Shown here: in pieces, positions 5,682 to 15,476 of the stretch
Numbering within the stretch: the first letter of the stretch is position 1
Layout: each line of letters starts with the position of its first letter
From: Halospina sp040196175
GTDB taxonomy: Bacteria; Pseudomonadota; Gammaproteobacteria; Pseudomonadales; Oleiphilaceae
Direction of reading: 5' to 3'
DNA: 64,000 nt
Assembly: GCF_040196175.1 (NCBI RefSeq)
Contig: NZ_JBEFNF010000003.1
Location: forward strand, 1-64,000
Made by a program: the position numbers and the translations under genes
Notes under the pieces: generated by a model
What the model saw: only the letters and a program-made list of their open reading frames with translations
Told to the model about the DNA's origin: nothing
Database searches by the model: none

Positions 5682-8264
5682 TTACTGAGCAACTTCAACC
5701 TTCAGTTCATCACCGGCTACCGACAGGCTCACCGGCCCCGGTTTCTTCTCGTCACCCAGGCACTCAAGCACCCGGCGCGACATCACGGGCAGGACTTCCT
5801 GCTGCAGAATGCGCTGGATGTTACGCGCGCCGGAAGTGCTCTCCGTGCAGCGGTCCACGATGGCCTCGATGACGTCGTCGGTGTAGTTGAGCGTCGAGTC
5901 GTGGTGGCGCTGGACACGCTCGGCGACCCGGCCCAGCTGGATGCGCGCGATTTCCCCGAGTTGGGTCCGCTCCAGCGGCTTGTAGGGCAACACCGAGGTG
6001 CGGCCCAGGAAGGCCGGCTTGAAGATGGCCAGGAGCTCATCCCAGATCGCTTCTTTCAGCGCCGTGGGTTCCGGGGCCGTGAGTTCGTCGGCATAGAGGT
6101 CCGTGATCATGCCGGAGCCCGCGTTGGAGGTCATTAGGATGACAGTGTTGCGGAAGTCCACATCCCGGCCCTCGCCATCGCGCAGCTGGCCCTTGTCGAA
6201 GACCTGATAGAAGATGTCCTGCACACCCGGATGGGCCTTTTCCATTTCATCCAGCAGGATGACGCTGTAGGGCTTGCGCCGTACGGCTTCGGTCAGTACA
6301 CCGCCTTCGCCGTATCCCACGTAGCCGGGAGGCGAGCCCACCAGCTGGGCGAGCTTGTGCTCTTCCTTGAACTCGGACATGTTGATGACGGTCATGTTGT
6401 CTTCGCTGCCGTAGACCTGTTCCGCCAGCGCCAGGGCCGTCTCGGTCTTGCCCACGCCGCTGGGGCCCACCAGCAGGTAGACACCCAGGGGCTTCTTCTC
6501 GTCCGCAAGGTCGGCCCGGGCGATGCGGATGGTACGCGCAATGTCCTCAATGGCATGGTCCTGGCCTCGAACCCGTTCGCGCAGCTGTTCATCCAGTGCC
6601 AGTACATTGGCCACTTCATCGGACTGCATGCGGCCCATGGGAATGCCGGTCCAGTCGGCCAGCACTTCCGCCACCAACTGCTCGTCCACCTGCCAGTGGA
6701 CCATGGGCTCGACCCGTTCCGAGAGCTGGGCCCGGAGGGCGTTGAGTTCCTCAAGCAGGGCGCCGTCTTCTTCCTGGCTCAGCTGGCGGCCAAGCTCACG
6801 AGCGGACTGGACCTTTTCCTTCTCGTCCGCCCAGGCGCTTTCCAGCTCCTCAAGGGAACTCTCAAGTGTGTGCAGCTGAGTAGCCACCTCGTCCTGGCGA
6901 CGGCCGTGTTCGACACCCATGCGACTCTCGGCCGCGAGCCGGTCCGCTTCGGCCTGAAGGCCGTTGTAGCGGGCGCGGGTTTCCTCCAGTGCGGAGGGGA
7001 GGCTGGCCTGGCTCATCGCCACCCGGGCGCAGGCGGTATCCAGCAGTGCCACGGCCTTGTCCGGGAGCTGGCGACCGGCCAGGTAGCGGGTCGAAAGGTG
7101 AACGCCCGCGCGCAGGGCGGCATCGGTAATGCCCACGCCGTGGTGCTCTTCCAGTGTGGGCGCGAGGCCGCGCAGGATCTGGACAGCGGTCTCCTCATCG
7201 GGCTCGTCCACCTTCACCACCTGGAAGCGGCGGGTCAGGGCCGCGTCCTTCTCAAAGTACTTCTTGTACTCGGCCCAGGTGGTGGCGGCGATGGTGCGCA
7301 GCTCACCCCGGGCCAACGCCGGCTTCAGGAGGTTCGCCGCGTCATTCTGGCCGGCCTGGTTGCCGGCACCAATCATGTTGTGAGCTTCGTCGATGAACAG
7401 GAGGATCGGCTGGGTAGCCGCCTTGACTTCGTCGATCACGCCCTTGAGCCGGTTCTCGAACTCGCCCTTCATGCCCGCGCCGGCCTGGAGCAGTGCCAGG
7501 TCCAGGGTCAGCAGGCGCGCGTTCTTCAGGGCTTCCGGCACCTGGCCTTCGGCAATGCGACGGGCCAGACCTTCCACCACGGCCGTCTTGCCGACGCCGG
7601 CCTCACCCGTGAGGATGGGATTGTTCTGGCGCCGGCGGGTAAGAATGTCGATCATCTGGCGGATCTCATCATCCCGCCCCAGAACTGGATCGATACTGCC
7701 GTCGGCGGCCTGGGCCGTCAGGTCGATGGTATACTGGGCCAGATGCTGCTCCTTGCCCGGGCCCTTTGCGGGATCGGAATGCTCCTCCTGCCCTAGGTTG
7801 TCCCTCAGGCTGGGCCAGTCACTGAGCAGTCGCTGCGCGTCCAGCTGTTCCAGCTCCCTGGCGTAGCGGGTGGACAACGCGGTCATCGCCGGATCATTCA
7901 ACAGGCTGAACAACAGCGTGGCGCCGCGCATCAGTGGTTCAGCGAATTCAATGGAAGTATCCAGCCAGCACTGGCGCAACAGGTCCACCAACCTTGGAGA
8001 CAGGCTGGGGGTCGCTCCGTTACCAGTCTTGAAGGCTTCCAGAGCCTGATCCAGCTGGCCTTCCAGCCGCCCCCGGTCGAGCCCGTAATGATCGAGAATG
8101 CGCACCAGATCCTGATCCTGCGCCATGAATAGCGACTTGAGCAGGTGCTCAACTTCAACACTGTAATGACTGCGTTGATGGCAGAGCCCGACTGCGCGCT
8201 CCATGGCCTGGCGGGCTGAATCGTTCATCTTCTCTACGAGCGATTTCAACGTCATTGATGACAT
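5682..8264 (-). CDS. clpV: ClpV (TssH), T6SS sheath-recycling AAA+ ATPase
   Basis: The 860-aa protein has a Clp N-terminal domain (about 1-150), a first AAA+ module with Walker A GEAGVGKT (220-227) and Walker B LLFIDEAHN (about 288-296), a coiled middle domain (about 420-520), and a second AAA+ module with Walker A GPSGVGKT (600-607). ClpV unfolds contracted TssB-TssC sheath so subunits can be reused. Its position directly after tssG is typical. The ATG at 8264 has AAAGGA 9 bases ahead and overlaps the tssG stop. Confidence 0.97.
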   Translation of the reverse strand: MSSMTLKSLVEKMNDSARQAMERAVGLCHQRSHYSVEVEHLLKSLFMAQDQDLVRILDHYGLDRGRLEGQLDQALEAFKTGNGATPSLSPRLVDLLRQCWLDTSIEFAEPLMRGATLLFSLLNDPAMTALSTRYARELEQLDAQRLLSDWPSLRDNLGQEEHSDPAKGPGKEQHLAQYTIDLTAQAADGSIDPVLGRDDEIRQMIDILTRRRQNNPILTGEAGVGKTAVVEGLARRIAEGQVPEALKNARLLTLDLALLQAGAGMKGEFENRLKGVIDEVKAATQPILLFIDEAHNMIGAGNQAGQNDAANLLKPALARGELRTIAATTWAEYKKYFEKDAALTRRFQVVKVDEPDEETAVQILRGLAPTLEEHHGVGITDAALRAGVHLSTRYLAGRQLPDKAVALLDTACARVAMSQASLPSALEETRARYNGLQAEADRLAAESRMGVEHGRRQDEVATQLHTLESSLEELESAWADEKEKVQSARELGRQLSQEEDGALLEELNALRAQLSERVEPMVHWQVDEQLVAEVLADWTGIPMGRMQSDEVANVLALDEQLRERVRGQDHAIEDIARTIRIARADLADEKKPLGVYLLVGPSGVGKTETALALAEQVYGSEDNMTVINMSEFKEEHKLAQLVGSPPGYVGYGEGGVLTEAVRRKPYSVILLDEMEKAHPGVQDIFYQVFDKGQLRDGEGRDVDFRNTVILMTSNAGSGMITDLYADELTAPEPTALKEAIWDELLAIFKPAFLGRTSVLPYKPLERTQLGEIARIQLGRVAERVQRHHDSTLNYTDDVIEAIVDRCTESTSGARNIQRILQQEVLPVMSRRVLECLGDEKKPGPVSLSVAGDELKVEVAQ

Positions 8265-9250
8265 GACTGCTTATCCTTTCCCTGGCTTGGCTTGAGACTG
8301 ATATTCACCCGCCGGCTCTCTGTCCGGTAGGCACTGATAAAACTGTCGCTACCCAATTGCCCCCGCTGTCCAAGACGTGTTCCCTTGAGACCTGCGGGAT
8401 TGGTTTCAGCTCGATAGCGCAGCTGAATCTGATGACCAACGAGCCGTTTTGTCAGTTTTGCTACAGCTGCACTGACTCGGCCCCCGGGCAACAGGGATTC
8501 AAGCTGCCCGTTGTCCCGCGGATGGAAGACGATGTCCGCTCCCTTGTCCGCAATCCATGCCCTGGATCCCAGCATGGCCTCACCCAGATGAGCGTGCTGG
8601 CCTTGCGGCATGTCCCGGGTGGGCAGTCGGGTCTGGTCACCAGGGGATATTGATTCCCAACCGCCCTGCAGCGACTGCACTTCCACCGGCATGTCCGCCA
8701 CGTCCTCCAGCATCGTGCGGACGGTAGTGGCGGAGCGCGGGCCGCGTGCCAGAGCCGCGCCGTAGTGGATTTCCCAGTCCGACTCGCTGCCTGTCAGGGA
8801 GCGGAGAATGGTGGTGAAAATATCCCCTTCCGCACGCTCCTGATGCACGGCTGGCTGAGTCTTCTCCCAGCTGCGATAGAACAGTGACAGCAGCCGGTGG
8901 TTGAACAGGTCCAGAAAATCCCTCAGTGCCGGAGACCGGGCCTTGAGCTGTGACAGTACCATCTCGGTGTAGTGGGCGGGTAGTGCACCCCGGGCTCCGG
9001 TCAGTCCCAGACTGTCCACCGTCAGTTCCGCACTCAACGAGCCCTCTGACCGTCGTTCCTCCCGTGCCTCAACCAGATCCTGCCCAGCAAAGCCCATGTG
9101 CTGACTCGTGCGGAAACACACCAGCTCCTGGCTCGGCCAGCCGTCATGCCCAACCCGGTGATAGGGGGAACGCTCATCCCGGATCTGGCGTTCGATGCGC
9201 CAGACGGTTCGAAAGAAGTCCTGATTGCCGGCACAAGATTCGGTGCTCAT
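8252..9250 (-). CDS. tssG: TssG, T6SS baseplate protein
   Basis: The 332-aa protein is of the VasB/ImpH family. The N-terminus has FRTVWRIERQ, and the central part has DLFNHRLLSLFYRSWEK, a recognisable family stretch. With TssF it forms the baseplate wedge around VgrG. The start ATG overlaps the tssF stop in an ATGA arrangement, which implies translational coupling, and the 3' end overlaps clpV by 13 bases. Confidence 0.93.
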   Translation of the reverse strand: MSTESCAGNQDFFRTVWRIERQIRDERSPYHRVGHDGWPSQELVCFRTSQHMGFAGQDLVEAREERRSEGSLSAELTVDSLGLTGARGALPAHYTEMVLSQLKARSPALRDFLDLFNHRLLSLFYRSWEKTQPAVHQERAEGDIFTTILRSLTGSESDWEIHYGAALARGPRSATTVRTMLEDVADMPVEVQSLQGGWESISPGDQTRLPTRDMPQGQHAHLGEAMLGSRAWIADKGADIVFHPRDNGQLESLLPGGRVSAAVAKLTKRLVGHQIQLRYRAETNPAGLKGTRLGQRGQLGSDSFISAYRTESRRVNISLKPSQGKDKQSCHQ

Positions 9251-11061
9251 AGCAACGGTTTCTCTCCCGTGCGAGCCGGCCAGACGTGATAATCCTGATT
9301 CTGCCCACTGAGCCGGATGCGCAGCCGCGTAAAGCTGTTGATCTGGGCGAAATGGGCAAAAAAGCGATCAAGCACCGCCGAGAAGAGATAGATACTGGTA
9401 CCGGCATAGCGAGGCTTGGAGAAGGTAATAACGATCTCGCTGCCCCGGCAGACACCACGCTGGACGCCACTGCCCACACGCGCGACCGCCGGCTTGATGG
9501 TCACATCCTCGATGCCGTCGATCAGGGCCTGGGACTCGGGCGTTTTACGGAAATCGTGAAGCTGCAGCACCGTCGTTAGGCGATCGCGCGCATCATCACC
9601 GGCAAAGTGGTCCAAAGTCAGGTGCTGTATGAACTGCCACCGGCTGGCACCGTCCAGCTCCGGACGCACCGTAGCCGTTGGCGCAACCAGGGCATTGGCG
9701 CGCTTGACCAAGGGCTCGGTCACCGCCTTGAAGCGTGGCTCGCCCCCGCCAAAGGGCAAACTGGAAGGCACGTTCCGGTTACAGCACTGGGCTCGTACCA
9801 TCAGCATTTCGTTCTTGGGCAGGGCTGCCATCCCCTGATGCTCAAACCGCTGGTCCACCAGGCTCAGGTAGGACTCGGTGCCGGGCTCATACTCGCCTCC
9901 CGCCCAGCCCGCGCTCTGGCGATGCAGGTGCCAGTAGACGTTGATGTCGTTCTGCCAGCGTGGATGGCCGAGGCCGTAATATGGGGCCAGTTCCCGGACG
10001 CGGTCGTTGTTCACCAGATCAACCCGGTTGACGCCTACCACCTCGTAGGCATCGCTGTTGCGGTAACGCGGCACGAGGTGATACGCGTAATCGGTTTCGT
10101 CCCGACGGACCGGCTCCAGGTTTTCCTCGAAAAGATTGATTGCAGGCAAACACCAGAGCCGCATATGGTCGGCCACGAAACTCTTTTCCTGTTCGGGGGA
10201 GCCTTCACCGAGATAGATGTAGAGGTCCACTTCACTGTCATTCGGCCACTGATCCGCGAGCCCGTCCAACTGGGCAAACAGGAACTTTTCGGGAAACAAA
10301 AAATGCTCCACCAGCAGCCGATAGCCCTCAAAGCTGCGCTGACCGTAGGGCACCATGGCATCCTCCTCCGAGAAGCCCACGGACTTGATCCGTTCGGCGG
10401 GGAAAAATCGGACCTGGCGACGGTCGTTAACCGGCACCATGGCAAAACCAAGCCCCGTGCGCAGGATCAGATCGTACAACTCATGGCTCTGGTGAGGCTG
10501 ACCGTGCAGGTAGAACCGCAACCAGGGCGCATTGGTTTCACTCATGGTGACCGGGCTGTTCAGGCGCAGCCGGATGACACTCCGGGCCTTCTCCACACCC
10601 ACAGGCCGGGGCGCCTCAAAGGGGCTGTTCTCAAAGACCGCATCTTCGACCTGGATTGGTGCGATCCATTGCTCGCCCCGGGCTGCAAAGCGGCACGTGG
10701 GAACCTCGTCAGCCACAGTTTCAAAGGCCTGTCCCACTTCCAGCGGCGCCGCATGGGTCTGGGCTGAGGCAGGCTCAAGCTGAAGGATCGTCATGGATGG
10801 CACCGGGGCCTGGTAATCCGGGCACAGTGTCCCCATGAGCACATCGGTGAGCTCCGGGAAATGGCTGTCCAGCCTCTGACGGATCTGGGAGGTGAGAAAC
10901 GCTACGCCTTCCAGAAGCCGGGAAACATGAGGGTCTTCCACGGCTTCTTCACTCATCCGGAGATAGCCTGCCACCCTGGGATAAGCCTCAGCGAACTCGG
11001 CGCCCTGGCGACGCAGATAGGCCAGTTCGCGATTGTAATACTGAAGCAGTTCGTCACTCAT
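9247..11061 (-). CDS. tssF: TssF, T6SS baseplate protein
   Basis: The 604-aa protein starts MSDELLQYYNRELAYLRR, the canonical TssF/VasA opening. The ATG at 11061 is therefore preferred over a GTG four codons upstream, and AAGGAG lies 11 bases ahead. It lies two bases after the tssE stop. TssF and TssG make the wedge complex that joins the spike to the membrane complex through TssK. The length is normal for the family (about 600). Confidence 0.95.
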   Translation of the reverse strand: MSDELLQYYNRELAYLRRQGAEFAEAYPRVAGYLRMSEEAVEDPHVSRLLEGVAFLTSQIRQRLDSHFPELTDVLMGTLCPDYQAPVPSMTILQLEPASAQTHAAPLEVGQAFETVADEVPTCRFAARGEQWIAPIQVEDAVFENSPFEAPRPVGVEKARSVIRLRLNSPVTMSETNAPWLRFYLHGQPHQSHELYDLILRTGLGFAMVPVNDRRQVRFFPAERIKSVGFSEEDAMVPYGQRSFEGYRLLVEHFLFPEKFLFAQLDGLADQWPNDSEVDLYIYLGEGSPEQEKSFVADHMRLWCLPAINLFEENLEPVRRDETDYAYHLVPRYRNSDAYEVVGVNRVDLVNNDRVRELAPYYGLGHPRWQNDINVYWHLHRQSAGWAGGEYEPGTESYLSLVDQRFEHQGMAALPKNEMLMVRAQCCNRNVPSSLPFGGGEPRFKAVTEPLVKRANALVAPTATVRPELDGASRWQFIQHLTLDHFAGDDARDRLTTVLQLHDFRKTPESQALIDGIEDVTIKPAVARVGSGVQRGVCRGSEIVITFSKPRYAGTSIYLFSAVLDRFFAHFAQINSFTRLRIRLSGQNQDYHVWPARTGEKPLL

Positions 11062-11063
11062 GG

Positions 11064-11528
11064 TCAGGCACACTCCTTGAGGGTGACGGACAGACTCACG
11101 GGTTCCAGTTCCGAATCAAATGCCACCTGCTGCGGCACTGGTTCCACCAGCAGAATCCCTTCGATCCGCAACCGCAGGAACCGGTCCAGAGGCGCCTCGG
11201 TATCCTTCATGATCACCTCAACTCGGGTCAGGCGCGGCTCGAACTGGACGATAGTGCGTCGGACTTCGTCACAGAGCCACTGGCGACCTTCCTCGGTGCT
11301 GAGCTCCATCACGGTGAAGTCCGGCAGCCCATAGGCCAGCACCGAACGACTCAGCTCCCGATAGTCAGAGGATCGCGGAAGCCAGCAGCGACGCGCATTG
11401 AGCAGCCACTCCAGATCACGCCGCACGGACTGGCGGATCTGTGCCAGACCCGGGCGCATTGAGCCATCCTCCAGCAACCGGTCCAGCAGGCTCAGCTGCA
11501 GGCCACTGCGGGCATCAGAGTGCTTCAT
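11064..11528 (-). CDS. tssE: TssE, gp25-like T6SS baseplate protein
   Basis: The 154-aa protein is of the gp25/lysozyme-like family: an N-terminal SLLDRLLEDG, then RDLEWLLNARR and ELSRSVLAYGLPD, the expected order of TssE motifs. It is thought to start sheath polymerisation at the baseplate. It overlaps tagJ by 14 bases and is two bases from tssF, inside one tightly packed transcription unit. Confidence 0.93.
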   Translation of the reverse strand: MKHSDARSGLQLSLLDRLLEDGSMRPGLAQIRQSVRRDLEWLLNARRCWLPRSSDYRELSRSVLAYGLPDFTVMELSTEEGRQWLCDEVRRTIVQFEPRLTRVEVIMKDTEAPLDRFLRLRIEGILLVEPVPQQVAFDSELEPVSLSVTLKECA

Positions 11529-12324
11529 CGTACGCCTCGGCCGGATTCACGCGTTCAACCTCCTGCACGTCTTCCAGCGAAACCGCCTCATCGCCCACCA
11601 AAAACATTTTTAGGCCAAGGCCAGTTACAAACTGGAGAGCATGTTCAACCCAATCCGTCTCCCGACCGAGCTTCTGGGCATCAGTGCCACTGGTGGCATA
11701 GGTAAGTGGCAGGAACGCCTCACCCTGACGGCCATCCACAAGCTCAATCAGAGCCCGGCGCCAGATCAATTCAATAGGTGAGGAGGGCTTCTGAAAGCGC
11801 AGGGCATCGATTTCGTTCCACTGCCAGAGGTAGTAGTACCCATCCGTTCCCAAACCCTCGACATAGCCATTCAAGGTATCGTCACAATCGCGGATCTCGC
11901 CCTGGACTTCACCGGTCTGGAAAACATCACCACCACGAACCGCCTCAAGTGTGGCGGCGGCCTCACGCGCCTTTTCGATATCACCGCTGGAAAAATGCAG
12001 GTTCAATTCCAGGAGTGCTTCTAGTGACTCTCCGGGGGTTGCGACCACATCATCCGCAAGCTTGCCTTCACGCAGGGCAAGACGAGCCTGCTGGGCGCGA
12101 AGCAGCTGTCTGAGATTGGCAGCACCGGCAAGCCAGTCCTGATGATGTTTAGCCAGATGTGCCAGAACTTCATCGGCACGCTCAAGGTCACCGGCAATGC
12201 ACAGCAGTTCCACCAGACAGGCACGCAGGTCGCCGGCTCCGGGAGACTGACGCAGCGCCTGCTGGAGATGCTCGATCGCTTCCTGAAGCTGCCCCGCAGA
12301 AAGATACTGCTTGATAACGTCCAT
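11515..12324 (-). CDS. tagJ: TagJ / ImpE-family T6SS accessory protein
   Basis: The 269-aa protein starts at ATG 12324 (MDVIKQYLSAG), preferred because AGGGA lies 8 bases ahead; a start at 12351 lacks a ribosome site. The N-terminal helical repeats (LQEAIEHLQQALRQSPG, then RACLVELLCIAGDLERA) are TPR-like and typical of ImpE/SciE proteins. In P. aeruginosa the homologue TagJ binds the sheath protein TssB and ClpV. It lies between the second tssC and tssE, the usual place. Confidence 0.88.
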   Translation of the reverse strand: MDVIKQYLSAGQLQEAIEHLQQALRQSPGAGDLRACLVELLCIAGDLERADEVLAHLAKHHQDWLAGAANLRQLLRAQQARLALREGKLADDVVATPGESLEALLELNLHFSSGDIEKAREAAATLEAVRGGDVFQTGEVQGEIRDCDDTLNGYVEGLGTDGYYYLWQWNEIDALRFQKPSSPIELIWRRALIELVDGRQGEAFLPLTYATSGTDAQKLGRETDWVEHALQFVTGLGLKMFLVGDEAVSLEDVQEVERVNPAEAYDEAL

Positions 12325-12396
12325 ATCGACTTTCCCTGTTAATCCGTGCATTTTCGACGACCCACATTGAGTCCGCCTTCTTCCTTTTTGCCGCCG

Positions 12397-13908
12397 TTAT
12401 GTCTGAATCGGCGTGAGCTCTGTAATCAACCGCATGCTGGTGACCAGCTGATCCAGCTGGAAGTGGGGCTGCAGACGGATCACTGAGTAATAGCGTCCAG
12501 GGTCCCCCACTTTCTGCTTCACCGAGACACTGGCGCTGCGCAGAGGAAAGCGCGCACGCATCTCGTCGGATGCGCCTTCAGTGGCCATGGTATAGCTGTG
12601 GAGCCACTTCTGGAGGTGGGTTTCACACTCCTCGGGGGAGCGATAGCCACCGACTCGATCGCGACCCATCACCTTCAGATAATGGGCGAAGCGCGAGACA
12701 CAGAGCGTGTAGTGCAGCATCGCTGCCAGACGGGCACTGACCTGCGCCTCACCGCTGTCATAGTGCGCAGGCTCTTGCACCGAGGGCACTGATTGCAGCA
12801 CCAGCATCTCTGTATTCGCCAACGGCATCAGGGGAATGAATCCCTCCTCGGACAGAACCCGCTCCATGCGGTCGCTGACCTGCCATTCCACCGGGCTGCG
12901 TGTTGGGAAAAGCCGCCCGGCAGAGGACAGCGCCTGAATCGCCGGCATATTGTCCACGGTTCCGTGGGCAATGCGCCCTTCGCGGTAACCACGGATCTGC
13001 GCAAACCAACCGGACTGGCAGAACGCACGGATCGCCACGGTTCCCACGGAAAAGCAGGCGTTCCCCCACAAGTAGTCTGTCTCCGAATCAGCGCGCTCTT
13101 CCTGGAAACGGAAACCTTCTGGCCCGCAGCCGGCATCCGGATACGGTTGACGCATTAGCATCCGTGGCATCGCCAGCCCCAGAAACCGTGCATCTGCTGT
13201 CTGTCGTAATGATCGCCACTTCGTCAACTCGGGCTGATTGAAATGATTCTCCAGATCCGTAACACTCGCCAGCTCCGCAAACTGATCCACGCCGAAGAAA
13301 CTCGGCGCCGCATCCAGTATGAGGGGCGCAAAGGCAACAGCAGCCACCTTTGTCAATTCCTGCAGCGTGTCCAGGTTGGATTGGCCGCCAGGCATCCGAT
13401 GACTGACACTGTAGGTTCCGAGCAGCAGCCCAAAAGGCTCGCCGCCCGGGCTCCCGAACTCTTGCGAGTATATGTGCGAAAACATCCAGGACTGGTCGAA
13501 TTCGATGGCACGCGACAGGTCCCTCGACAGTTCCCGCCAGCTCTGGTCCAGGATTTTCACCCGGACCCGACCCTCACCATCATCATGAGCCGCCTGTTCA
13601 GTCAGCAGCCAGACACCACGCCAGTTGGCTTCAAGCGCCTTCAGGTCCGGATGATGGAGGATCGCATTAAGCTGTTCGTTGATCCGGCGATCCACATCAT
13701 CCAATGCCTGTGCGAGCAGCAACCGGATTCTGGAGCCCTCCCATGAACCTCCGGAGTTATGCCGGCTCAACTCCATCAGTAACGCAAAAACATCATCCGC
13801 CTCCGCGACGAAACGGGCCGAAAAGCCTGATTCAGGCACCACGTACGGTTTTTGCGAGGCCGGTCTTTGCAGATAATCACTGTGCACAAACCGAAGAGCG
13901 GTGTTCAT
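12397..13908 (-). CDS. Second TssC-like sheath protein (ImpD type)
   Basis: The 503-aa protein resembles TssC along its length: HPDLKALEANWRGVWLL, AIEFDQSWMFSHIYSQEFG, PGGEPFGLLLG and, near the end, a FAHYLKVMGRD block. The TssC at 13986-15476 has the matching blocks. The ATG at 13908 follows an AGGGA site; a TTG start at 13923 is less likely. Some T6SS loci encode two TssC paralogues side by side. Whether this copy enters the sheath, forms a variant sheath segment or has a baseplate role is not clear from sequence. Confidence 0.85.
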   Translation of the reverse strand: MNTALRFVHSDYLQRPASQKPYVVPESGFSARFVAEADDVFALLMELSRHNSGGSWEGSRIRLLLAQALDDVDRRINEQLNAILHHPDLKALEANWRGVWLLTEQAAHDDGEGRVRVKILDQSWRELSRDLSRAIEFDQSWMFSHIYSQEFGSPGGEPFGLLLGTYSVSHRMPGGQSNLDTLQELTKVAAVAFAPLILDAAPSFFGVDQFAELASVTDLENHFNQPELTKWRSLRQTADARFLGLAMPRMLMRQPYPDAGCGPEGFRFQEERADSETDYLWGNACFSVGTVAIRAFCQSGWFAQIRGYREGRIAHGTVDNMPAIQALSSAGRLFPTRSPVEWQVSDRMERVLSEEGFIPLMPLANTEMLVLQSVPSVQEPAHYDSGEAQVSARLAAMLHYTLCVSRFAHYLKVMGRDRVGGYRSPEECETHLQKWLHSYTMATEGASDEMRARFPLRSASVSVKQKVGDPGRYYSVIRLQPHFQLDQLVTSMRLITELTPIQT

Positions 13909-13985
13909 AGCGCGTCCCTGCAACGGGGACGGAGCCCAAGCCCCGTCATTCCATCTGCTGTTTTGCCGTTAGGCCGGGAGCCGGG

Positions 13986-15476
13986 TTAACCAGCCTCCGG
14001 TATCTTCGCCACCATACGCAGCGAGGTGGACAGTTCCTCAAGCTGCAGCCAGGGCTGGAGCCAGGCGACGGCGTTATAGGAACCAGGCCGCCCCGGAATC
14101 TCGCGCACCTCCACTTTCGCATCCGCCAGCGGATAGCGTGCGCGGATATCCTGCCCACCTCCTTCAGATCCGTTCACGTAGTTGAGGATCCACCGGTTAA
14201 GCCAGTTTTCCACGTCTTCAGCTTCCATGAAGGAACCGATCTTGTCCCGCGCCATGACCTTCAGATAGTGCGCAAACCGCGAGGTTGCCATCAGGTAAGG
14301 CAGGCGCGCGGAGATGGCCGCGTTGGCAGTGGCATCCGGGTTATCAAAGACTTTCGGTTTCTGACAGGTCTGGGCCCCAAAGAAAACTGCGTAATCCGTG
14401 TTCTTGTAATGGCACAATGGCAGGAAACCGAGCTTGCTCAGCTCCGCCTCGCGCCGATCGGTGATGCCGATTTCAGTGGGGCATTTCAGATCCGGGTCGC
14501 CGTCATCACTCTGGAAGACATGGGTAGGCAGACCTTCCACCTTGCCACCACCCTCGGCGCCCCGGATGGCGGTGCAGAAACCGTATTTGGCGAACGCCTG
14601 GGTCAGGCGGGTGCCCATGACGTAGGCCGCATTCATCCAGCAGTAGTCGTTGTGATCAGCCGCCATAGACATTCCGGACTCCGGATCCCGACTGAATTCC
14701 TCGAAGTTGAAGGCCTCTACGGGCTGCGTGGCCGAGCCATACGGCAGGCGCGCCAGAACCCGTGGCATCGTCAGGGTAACGAACCGGGCGTCATCACTCT
14801 CGCGGAAAGAGCGCCACTTGGCGTACTCAACGGATTCAAAGACCTTCTCCAGATCACGCGGCTTGGCTAACTCAGTCCAGTCATCAAAGCCGAAGAGTCC
14901 CGGCCCCGAAGACGCGATGAACGGACAGAACCCCGACGCCGCGACGTTGGACATCAGGCTCAGGGTCTCCATATCCGTGGGGTGGTTACTGAACTCGTAG
15001 TCGCCGATCAGCGCCCCATAGGGCTCCCCCCCAGGGGTACCGAATTCAGACTCGTAGACCTTCTTGAACGTCTGGCTCTGATCAAACTCCACCGCCTTGG
15101 ACAGATCCCGGTGCAGCTCCTTCTTACTCACATTGAGCACGCGGATCTTGAGTGTGGAGCCTGTCTCCGAGTTCATCACCAGATGCTGAAGCCCGCGCCA
15201 GGACCCTTCCAGCTTCTGGAAATCCTCCTTGTGCATAATCTCGGAAAGCTGACTGGAGATCGCCTCATCAATCGCCGCAATCGCCTGATTAAACGTGACA
15301 TTCAGGTTCTTGTTCCAAGTCACCGTGCCCTTCATGGCCTCATCGGTGAGCGTGCGGATCAGCTCCCGCGCACGGTCACTTTCCGTCTGTTTGGTCGCCC
15401 CGATCGCCTGATCCAAAAGACTCAGCTCGTCAGCCTGTTCCGCTAGCGCTTCCTGTGTCTGCTCTTCCGTACTCAT
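13986..15476 (-). CDS. tssC: TssC, T6SS contractile sheath large subunit
   Basis: The 496-aa protein has all the usual family blocks: FQKLEGSWRGLQHLVMNSE, AVEFDQSQTFKKVYESEFG, PGGEPYGALIGDYEFSN, ASSGPGLFGFDDW and RFAHYLKVMARDKIGS. With TssB it forms the sheath whose contraction drives the Hcp-VgrG needle. Its start overlaps the tssB stop by four bases, the typical TssB-TssC arrangement that keeps subunit amounts balanced. Confidence 0.97.
   Translation of the reverse strand: MSTEEQTQEALAEQADELSLLDQAIGATKQTESDRARELIRTLTDEAMKGTVTWNKNLNVTFNQAIAAIDEAISSQLSEIMHKEDFQKLEGSWRGLQHLVMNSETGSTLKIRVLNVSKKELHRDLSKAVEFDQSQTFKKVYESEFGTPGGEPYGALIGDYEFSNHPTDMETLSLMSNVAASGFCPFIASSGPGLFGFDDWTELAKPRDLEKVFESVEYAKWRSFRESDDARFVTLTMPRVLARLPYGSATQPVEAFNFEEFSRDPESGMSMAADHNDYCWMNAAYVMGTRLTQAFAKYGFCTAIRGAEGGGKVEGLPTHVFQSDDGDPDLKCPTEIGITDRREAELSKLGFLPLCHYKNTDYAVFFGAQTCQKPKVFDNPDATANAAISARLPYLMATSRFAHYLKVMARDKIGSFMEAEDVENWLNRWILNYVNGSEGGGQDIRARYPLADAKVEVREIPGRPGSYNAVAWLQPWLQLEELSTSLRMVAKIPEAG

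Noticed and set aside
6231..7796. A 521-codon plus-strand open frame
   Set aside because: It lies entirely opposite clpV, whose AAA+ motifs are beyond doubt. High-GC coding sequence often leaves the antisense frame open.
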